In this document: in pieces, positions 1 to 4,589 of the stretch | Layout of the letters: the number at the start of each line of letters is the position of its first letter | Numbering within the stretch: position 1 is the stretch's first letter | Assembly: GCA_017613815.1 (NCBI GenBank) | Contig: JAGADB010000116.1 | Location: 1-6,363 of the forward strand | Origin: Clostridia bacterium | GTDB lineage: Bacteria; Bacillota; Clostridia; Oscillospirales; CAG-382 | DNA length: 6,363 bases | Direction: 5' to 3' | Made by a program: the position numbers and the translations under genes | Notes under the pieces: model-generated | Told to the model about the DNA's origin: nothing | What the model saw: the letters and a program-made list of their open reading frames with translations, nothing else | The model's database searches: none

Positions 1-1352
1 AGTTTTACGGCAAGGAAGTTTTCTATGAAGACGCGATAAACGAGCTTTTGCCCGAAGAAATAACGTCCGCCGTTAAGGAAACGCCGTATAAGATTGCGGG
101 AACGCCCGAAGTCGACGACGTGGATTTTGAAGCACAAGACGGCATCGACGTCAAAGTGTCGTTTGTGAGATACCCCGACGTGAAGGTCGAAAAATATAAG
201 GAACTCGAAGTCGAAAAGGTAATAGTTAAAGCCGATAAAAGCGAGCTCGACGAGGAACTTGAAAAAACCCGCGCACGCTACGCGAGAACGGTTAAGGTAA
301 CCGACAGGGCGGCGGCGAAGGACGACACCGTCGATATAGACTACGAGGGCTTCTGCGACGGAAAAGCGTTTGACGGCGGAAAGGCAGAGGGACATAAGCT
401 CAAACTCGGCTCCAACACCTTCATTCCCGGCTTTGAAGACCAGATTATAGGAAAGAATATCGGCGAAAGCTTCGACGTAAACGTAACATTCCCGAAGGAA
501 TACCACGCATCCGAACTTGCGGGCAAGGAAGCCGTATTCAAGTGCAAACTCAACGGAATAGAATTTGAGGAGCTTCCCGAACTCGACGATGAATTCGCAA
601 AAGACGCGTCGGAATTTGATACCCTCGATGAATATAAGAAAGATATAAAGGCTAAAATACAACAGAGACACGACGCGGAAGCCGAGGTAAGATTTGCCGA
701 GGAACTCACGAAAAAACTTACCGATAACGTAAAAGCCGATATCCCCGACGTGCTGATAGAAAAGGAAAAGGATAACCTGCTGAGAGAGTACGATTACCAG
801 CTCAGAAGCCAGGGACTCAGCCTTGACGTGCTTATGAAATATACCGGCATGAAGCTTGAGGACATAAGGGCGAGATACGCCGACATGGCGCTTATAAACG
901 TCAAGAAGCAGCTCGCGCTCGACGAAATCGTAAAGCTTGAAAAGATTGAAGCAAGCGACAAGGAAGTCGAGGATAAGTACGGGGAGATGGCAAAGGAATT
1001 CGGCATGAAGGTCGAAGACGTAAAGTCGAGAATAACCGCCGAAGACCTCGCATACGACGTACAGAGCATAAAGGCGTTCGAACTCGTAAAGAACAGCGCC
1101 AAGGTTGACGAAAAGAAGGTTACGCTTAAGGAATTTGAAGAAATGAATTCCCAGACAAAGTCGGAAAAAGCGGAAAAAGAAAAGAAAGAGCCGGCAAAGG
1201 CAAAGAAGGAAACCGCAAAAGAGCCGAAGGAAGCGAAAGAGCCGAAGGAACCCGCAAAGGAAAAGAAAACGGCTTCAAAAGCGAAAAAAGAGGAAGTAAA
1301 AGAAGAAAAGACAGCCAAACCCGCAAAGAAAACCACAAAAAAGGCGGAATAA
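1..1352 (+). CDS. tig: Trigger factor (ribosome-associated chaperone and prolyl isomerase), 5'-truncated by the window edge
   Basis: Trigger factor binds the ribosome exit tunnel and shields nascent chains; its FKBP-like domain isomerises prolyl bonds. The frame is open from base 3 and gives 449 visible residues. The first ones (FYGKEVFYEDAINELLPEE) match the end of the ribosome-binding domain, so I infer that roughly 55 residues, including the GFRxGK ribosome-binding signature, lie upstream. The in-frame TTG at 48 is an internal Leu codon, not the start. The FKBP-type PPIase domain spans about visible residues 103-187 (DIDYEGF, LGSNTFIPGFED, FPKEYH). The helical C-terminal chaperone domain follows to about 381. 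The last 65 residues (385-449) are a low-complexity Lys/Glu/Ala tail beyond the usual family end. clpP and clpX follow, a common bacterial arrangement. The family assignment is very secure; the role of the tail is unknown. Confidence 0.97.
   Translation, partial: FYGKEVFYEDAINELLPEEITSAVKETPYKIAGTPEVDDVDFEAQDGIDVKVSFVRYPDVKVEKYKELEVEKVIVKADKSELDEELEKTRARYARTVKVTDRAAAKDDTVDIDYEGFCDGKAFDGGKAEGHKLKLGSNTFIPGFEDQIIGKNIGESFDVNVTFPKEYHASELAGKEAVFKCKLNGIEFEELPELDDEFAKDASEFDTLDEYKKDIKAKIQQRHDAEAEVRFAEELTKKLTDNVKADIPDVLIEKEKDNLLREYDYQLRSQGLSLDVLMKYTGMKLEDIRARYADMALINVKKQLALDEIVKLEKIEASDKEVEDKYGEMAKEFGMKVEDVKSRITAEDLAYDVQSIKAFELVKNSAKVDEKKVTLKEFEEMNSQTKSEKAEKEKKEPAKAKKETAKEPKEAKEPKEPAKEKKTASKAKKEEVKEEKTAKPAKKTTKKAE
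1155..1349 (+). repeat. Low-complexity Lys/Glu/Ala/Pro-rich coding tail of tig with a short tandem repeat
   Basis: These 65 codons contain 25 Lys, 15 Glu and 11 Ala and no aromatic residue, giving a net charge of about +10. A 15-base unit (aaagagccgaaggaa) occurs at 1218-1232 and again at 1236-1250, an 18-base period that encodes KEPKEA then KEPKEP. Related AKKE, PAKEKK and SKAKKE blocks surround it. The composition predicts a disordered polyampholyte. Repeats of this kind commonly arise and vary in length by slippage, which is inference here. Confidence 0.8.
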
Positions 1353-1377
1353 TAAATCAAGAGTGAACTCTCTGCAC

Positions 1378-1407
1378 CCGTAAGCCGCCTAAAAAGGCGG
1401 CTTACGG
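1378..1407 (+). terminator. Strong hairpin between tig and clpP, terminator-like but lacking a U-tract
   Basis: Bases 1378-1389 (ccgtaagccgcc) pair perfectly with 1396-1407 (ggcggcttacgg) around a six-base taaaaa loop, giving a 12-bp GC-rich stem 25 bases after the tig stop codon. No run of T follows on either strand, so it is not a canonical intrinsic terminator. It could be a weak or factor-assisted terminator, a 3'-end stabiliser, or a processing site that sets different tig and clpPX mRNA levels. The structure is directly visible; the role is inferred. Confidence 0.55.
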
Positions 1408-1470
1408 CGGTAATGCGGAAAAACGCAAAAAAAGGCGAAAAAAGTGCGTTACGGGAAGGAATGAAACGAT

Positions 1471-2055
1471 ATGGCACTCGTACCGATGGTAGTAGAACAG
1501 ACAAATCACGGCGAAAGGTCTTTTGATATTTATTCAAGACTTTTGAACGACAGAATAGTATTTTTGGGAGACGAAATAAACGACACCACGGCGTCGCTCG
1601 TGGTAGCGCAGCTCCTCTATCTCGAAGCGCAGGATCCCGACAAGGATATATCGCTCTATATAAACAGCCCCGGCGGCTCCATAACGTCGGGAATGGCGAT
1701 ATACGACACTATGAATTATATCAAATGCGACGTATCCACGGTCTGCGTGGGTATGGCGGCAAGCATGGGCGCGTTTCTGCTCTCGTCGGGAGCGAAAGGC
1801 AAACGCTTTGCGCTTCCCAACAGCGAAATCATGATACATCAGCCGCTCGGCGGAATGCAGGGACAGGCGACGGACATCAAAATTCACGCCGACAGAATTA
1901 TTCAGATAAAGAATAAGCTCAATAAGATACTTTCCGAGCAGACGGGAAAACCTTTGAAGGTAATCGAGAGGGACACCGACAGAGATAACTTCATGACGGC
2001 CGAACAGGCATGCGAATACGGTCTTGTGGATAAGGTAATATTCAGAAAAGACTGA
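1471..2055 (+). CDS. clpP: ATP-dependent Clp protease proteolytic subunit
   Basis: ClpP is the cytoplasmic serine peptidase that forms a double heptameric barrel and degrades proteins fed in by AAA+ unfoldases such as ClpX. The 194-residue product has the normal family length. The catalytic triad is visible as Ser98 in GMAASMG, His123 in MIHQPLGG and Asp172 in RDTDRDNF. The NSPGGSITSGMAIYDT stretch (65-80) is typical of the family, and the N-terminal LVPMVVEQ and ERSFDIYSRLL match the axial-gate region of other Firmicute ClpP proteins. The start is supported by GGGAAGGA at 1453-1460, ten bases before the ATG. An ATG at 1461 lies in another frame. I see no propeptide beyond the usual few residues. 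clpX follows after 17 bases. No CtsR- or CIRCE-type operator is visible upstream, so regulation is not evident. Confidence 0.98.
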   Translation: MALVPMVVEQTNHGERSFDIYSRLLNDRIVFLGDEINDTTASLVVAQLLYLEAQDPDKDISLYINSPGGSITSGMAIYDTMNYIKCDVSTVCVGMAASMGAFLLSSGAKGKRFALPNSEIMIHQPLGGMQGQATDIKIHADRIIQIKNKLNKILSEQTGKPLKVIERDTDRDNFMTAEQACEYGLVDKVIFRKD

Positions 2056-2072
2056 TAAAAGAGGAGCAAACA

Positions 2073-3323
2073 ATGCCGAATAACAACGGAACGGATAAAA
2101 AAAGAATCTGTGCGTTTTGCAAAAAAGAGGAAAAAGACGTCGGACGCCTCATTTTAGGCCCCGACGGAGTAAATATATGCTCGTCGTGCATAGCGGTCTG
2201 CGCCGATATTCTTGAAAGTCTTGAAGAGGACGAGAGAAATAAAAGCGAGAGCGATACCCTTACGCTTTCAAACCTTCCCAAACCGTCGGAAATGAAGGAA
2301 ATGCTCGACAGATACGTCATAGGGCAGGATAAGGCGAATGTAACGCTGTCCGTCGCGGTTTATAACCACTATAAGAGAATTCTTCAGAAAAACGACGATA
2401 ACGACGTTGAGATACAAAAGAGCAACGTGCTCTTAGTCGGACCGACGGGCGTCGGAAAGACCATGCTTGCTCAAACCCTTGCAAAGCTTTTAAAGGTGCC
2501 GTTTGCAATAGCCGACGCAACGACGCTCACCGAAGCGGGCTACGTCGGAGAAGACGTCGAAAATATCTTGCTGCGGCTTATTCAGGCGGCGGACTACGAT
2601 ATCGCGCTTGCCGAAAAGGGAATAATCTATATCGACGAGATAGATAAGATATCCAGAAAAAGCGAAAACCGCTCGATAACGAGAGACGTTTCGGGAGAGG
2701 GCGTTCAGCAGGCGCTGCTGAAAATCCTTGAGGGAACGGTCTCCAACGTGCCGCCCCAGGGAGGCAGAAAGCATCCGAACCAGGAATTTATTCAGATAAA
2801 TACCGAAAATATCCTGTTTATCTGCGGAGGCGCGTTTGACGGAATAGAGGAAATCATCAAAAACAGAACCGGAAAGCAGGGACTCGGCTTCGGCGCGGAT
2901 ATAAAGACGAAGGCCGAAAAGAGAAAGAGCGATATCTTAAATCAGATAGAGTCGCACGACCTCGTAAAATACGGCCTTATACCCGAACTCGTCGGCAGAA
3001 TTCCGCTTATAACGACGCTTTCCCCGCTTGACACCGACGCGCTCGTGAGAATTCTCACCGAGCCGAAAAACGCGCTGACAAAGCAGTATAAAAAGCTTTT
3101 CGCGATGGAGAATACCGAGCTTGAATTCGAGCCGGAGGCGCTCAAAGCGATAGCGAACCTTGCCGAAAAGAGAAACACCGGCGCAAGAGGCCTTCGTGCC
3201 ATAACGGAGGAGGTTATGACGGAAATAATGTTTGACCTTCCCGACGACAAAAAGGTAAAGAAGATAGTAATCACAAAGGACGCCGTCGAGAAAAAAGGCG
3301 CAATAAAGAGGATTTATAAGTAA
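2073..3323 (+). CDS. clpX: ATP-dependent Clp protease ATP-binding subunit ClpX
   Basis: ClpX is the hexameric AAA+ unfoldase that recognises substrates and threads them into ClpP. The 416-residue product is full length for the family. The N-terminal zinc-binding domain has Cys13, Cys16, Cys36 and Cys39 in a CxxC-x19-CxxC pattern. The AAA+ module shows Walker A GPTGVGKT (123-130), pore-loop GYVG (157-160 region), Walker B IIYIDEID (184-191), the RKH substrate loop (232-234) and the sensor-2 motif GARGLR (370-375). The ClpP-docking tripeptide is LGF (271-273), a conservative variant of the common IGF. GAGGAG at 2061-2066 sits six bases before the ATG. The 17-base gap to clpP implies a single transcript and matched supply of the two ClpXP subunits. 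The next gene begins 38 bases downstream with no terminator between. Confidence 0.98.
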   Translation: MPNNNGTDKKRICAFCKKEEKDVGRLILGPDGVNICSSCIAVCADILESLEEDERNKSESDTLTLSNLPKPSEMKEMLDRYVIGQDKANVTLSVAVYNHYKRILQKNDDNDVEIQKSNVLLVGPTGVGKTMLAQTLAKLLKVPFAIADATTLTEAGYVGEDVENILLRLIQAADYDIALAEKGIIYIDEIDKISRKSENRSITRDVSGEGVQQALLKILEGTVSNVPPQGGRKHPNQEFIQINTENILFICGGAFDGIEEIIKNRTGKQGLGFGADIKTKAEKRKSDILNQIESHDLVKYGLIPELVGRIPLITTLSPLDTDALVRILTEPKNALTKQYKKLFAMENTELEFEPEALKAIANLAEKRNTGARGLRAITEEVMTEIMFDLPDDKKVKKIVITKDAVEKKGAIKRIYK

Positions 3324-3361
3324 AACTCAAAGAAAACGGAAGAAAAAGGAGGCGGAAAAGC

Positions 3362-3946
3362 GTGAAAATCACGGATAAAATCAAAATTTATTACCATAAA
3401 CCCGCGATAAGAAAGATAAGCGCGTCGACAAACGAAGAAAAAAACGCGGAATATAATCTTTTGCGGATAAAGAAAGAATATTCGGGCGATTTTCTGCCGG
3501 GAAACGAGCAGAGATTAAGCGAAAACAAGGCTTTTTCGCCGAAAAAAGCCGAAAAAACGCCGTTTGACGTCGTAAAGGAAAAGATATTCAACTGCAGCGC
3601 AAAAACCCTGCAGACGTTCGGCCTTACGGGCAAATACGACGGTTTCAAATACATATGCAACGCGGTCGAAAAGATACTGACAAACGAAAAGAAGCCGCAT
3701 TTCCAGAGCATATATTCCCAGATAGCAAAAGAGCAGAACGTGAGCAACTTCTGCGTCGAGAGGGATATAAGATACGCGATAAAAAGAATGGTAAATCCGG
3801 AAAAACGCATGAAACTCACGTCGGTTTTCGGGGATTTTGCGCGTAACGGCAAATTTTCAAACAGCAGATTTTTGACCATGCTTGCGGCGGACATATTCGA
3901 AAAACTGTTTTTGCTCGAGAGCGTAAGAATAATAAAGGAGACGTAA
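3362..3946 (+). CDS. Spo0A C-terminal-domain protein lacking a receiver domain (putative transcription regulator)
   Basis: This 194-residue protein probably binds DNA, because residues about 82-182 follow the Spo0A effector domain: FGLTGKYDGFKYICNAVE (86-103), IYSQIAKEQNV (117-127), the recognition-helix signature VERDIRYAI (132-140), LTSVFG (152-157) and NSRFLTMLAADIFEKL (167-182). The remembered Spo0A counterparts are LG..GY.YLREAI, VERAIRHAIE, ISSLFG and NSEFIAMVADKL. Canonical Spo0A is about 260 residues with an N-terminal phosphoreceiver. Here only about 75 lysine-rich N-terminal residues precede the domain, with no recognisable receiver. The GTG start is fixed by AAGGAGG at 3346-3352, nine bases upstream; the first in-frame ATG is far inside the domain. 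No transmembrane segment is seen. It probably shares the clpX transcript. Target genes are unknown. The domain call is fairly secure; regulatory function is inference. Confidence 0.8.
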   Translation: MKITDKIKIYYHKPAIRKISASTNEEKNAEYNLLRIKKEYSGDFLPGNEQRLSENKAFSPKKAEKTPFDVVKEKIFNCSAKTLQTFGLTGKYDGFKYICNAVEKILTNEKKPHFQSIYSQIAKEQNVSNFCVERDIRYAIKRMVNPEKRMKLTSVFGDFARNGKFSNSRFLTMLAADIFEKLFLLESVRIIKET

Positions 3947-3956
3947 TATAAAACGC

Positions 3957-3985
3957 TTAACGGAAATTTAATTGTTTTTTATACT
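3957..3985 (+). promoter_or_regulatory. Candidate sigma-A promoter upstream of yajC (distal)
   Basis: TTAACG (3957-3962) and TATACT (3980-3985) are separated by 17 bases of AT-rich spacer, resembling a TTGACA/TATAAT promoter with four of six -35 matches and five of six -10 matches. It lies in the 96-base gap after the Spo0A-like gene and could drive yajC. Confidence 0.45.
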
Positions 3986-4000
3986 GCGTTCATAAATCCG

Positions 4001-4009
4001 TGTTAGAAT
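4001..4009 (+). promoter_or_regulatory. Candidate extended -10 promoter element upstream of yajC (proximal)
   Basis: TGTTAGAAT contains a TG-n extension followed by TAGAAT (4004-4009), which has five of six matches to the -10 consensus. No good -35 lies 17 bases upstream, which fits extended -10 use. It is about 34 bases before the yajC ATG and is an alternative to, or works with, the distal promoter. Confidence 0.4.
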
Positions 4010-4042
4010 AAAAAAGAATTATAAAACTTTGGAGGAAATAAA

Positions 4043-4453
4043 ATGAACTATTTTGCATATTTGCTTGAAGGCGAAACGGCAGCCGCGGCGGACGGAACGG
4101 CGGCAGCGGGCTCGTGGTGGACAATGCCGCTTATGCTTGCGGTTTTTGTGGGAGCGATGTACTTCTTTATGATAAGACCGCAGAAAAAGCAGGAAAAACA
4201 GATTGCGGATATGAGAAACAGCCTTATGATAGGCGATGAAGTAACGACCAACGGCGGAATTATCGGAAGAGTCGTTCACATAAAAGACGATATAGTAACG
4301 CTTGAAACCGGCGCCGACAGAGTAAAGATAAAGGTGCGCAAATGGGCGATAGCGACGGTTGACAAGAAGATAGACGCAAAGCCCGACGTTCCGAAGGGCG
4401 GATATAAGATTACGGGCGTAAAGAAAGCCGAAGACAAACCCGAACTCAAATAA
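4043..4453 (+). CDS. yajC: YajC, preprotein translocase accessory subunit
   Basis: YajC is a small single-span membrane protein that associates with the SecDF part of the Sec translocon. The 136-residue product has a short Ala-rich N-terminus (1-25), one hydrophobic span at about 26-44 (MPLMLAVFVGAMYFFMI), and then the hallmark RPQKKQEKQ at the membrane exit (45-53). The cytoplasmic domain at about 57-107 contains MRNSLMIGDEVTTNGGIIG and VKIKVRKWAIATV, matching the family. A Lys-rich tail ends the protein. GGAGGA at 4031-4036 lies six bases before the ATG. The gene has its own candidate promoters and a strong terminator just downstream, so it appears monocistronic. secD and secF, which often follow yajC, are absent here and must lie elsewhere if present. 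Confidence 0.93.
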   Translation: MNYFAYLLEGETAAAADGTAAAGSWWTMPLMLAVFVGAMYFFMIRPQKKQEKQIADMRNSLMIGDEVTTNGGIIGRVVHIKDDIVTLETGADRVKIKVRKWAIATVDKKIDAKPDVPKGGYKITGVKKAEDKPELK

Positions 4454-4462
4454 TTTTCAAAG

Positions 4463-4494
4463 AAAACTGCCGCTGATACGGCAGTTTTTTGTTT
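4463..4494 (+). terminator. Intrinsic terminator after yajC
   Basis: AAAACTGCCG (4463-4472) pairs perfectly with CGGCAGTTTT (4479-4488) around a six-base ctgata loop, and the T-run continues through 4490 with gtttt after it. It begins ten bases past the yajC stop codon. Stem, loop and U-tract all fit a Rho-independent terminator. Confidence 0.93.
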
Positions 4495-4528
4495 TCTTAT
4501 ACAATAATGAAAAAAACGGGAACTTATT

Positions 4529-4557
4529 TTGCATAAGCTCCGTCATATTATTAAAAT
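4529..4557 (+). promoter_or_regulatory. Candidate promoter for the secreted YcdB/YcdC-like gene
   Basis: TTGCAT (4529-4534) and TAAAAT (4552-4557) are spaced by 17 bases, between the yajC terminator and the next gene's ribosome binding site. A second TAAAAT (4562-4567) and a TATTAT (4546-4551) are nearby, so the exact -10 is uncertain. A promoter is expected here because of the upstream terminator. Confidence 0.4.
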
Positions 4558-4589
4558 TTGATAAAATTTGGAAAAACGAGGTGTAAAAA

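Noticed and set aside
48..50. TTG at 48 as the trigger factor start
   Set aside because: The frame stays open upstream to base 3 and those residues continue the ribosome-binding domain of trigger factor, so TTG is an internal Leu codon.
271..273. LGF in place of IGF at the ClpX docking loop as a functional oddity (residue positions within ClpX)
   Set aside because: Leu for Ile is a conservative change at this position and all other ClpX motifs are intact.
794..1537. Long minus-strand open frame (247 codons) opposite the tig 3' end and clpP start
   Set aside because: Its Phe/Ser-rich product is the antisense reading of the Lys/Glu-rich tig tail, it spans two real genes and the hairpin, and it has no family resemblance.
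1534..2073. Minus-strand open frame (179 codons) opposite clpP
   Set aside because: It lies wholly within a well-supported clpP, shows no recognisable domain, and is explained by codon bias of the real gene.
3391..3894. Minus-strand open frame (167 codons) opposite the Spo0A-like gene
   Set aside because: The + strand frame has a strong ribosome binding site and a recognisable domain, while the antisense product has neither.
3952..3990. Possible terminator after the Spo0A-like gene (AACGC with GCGTT)
   Set aside because: The stem is only five base pairs with a 29-base loop and no T-run after it, so it is not credible.
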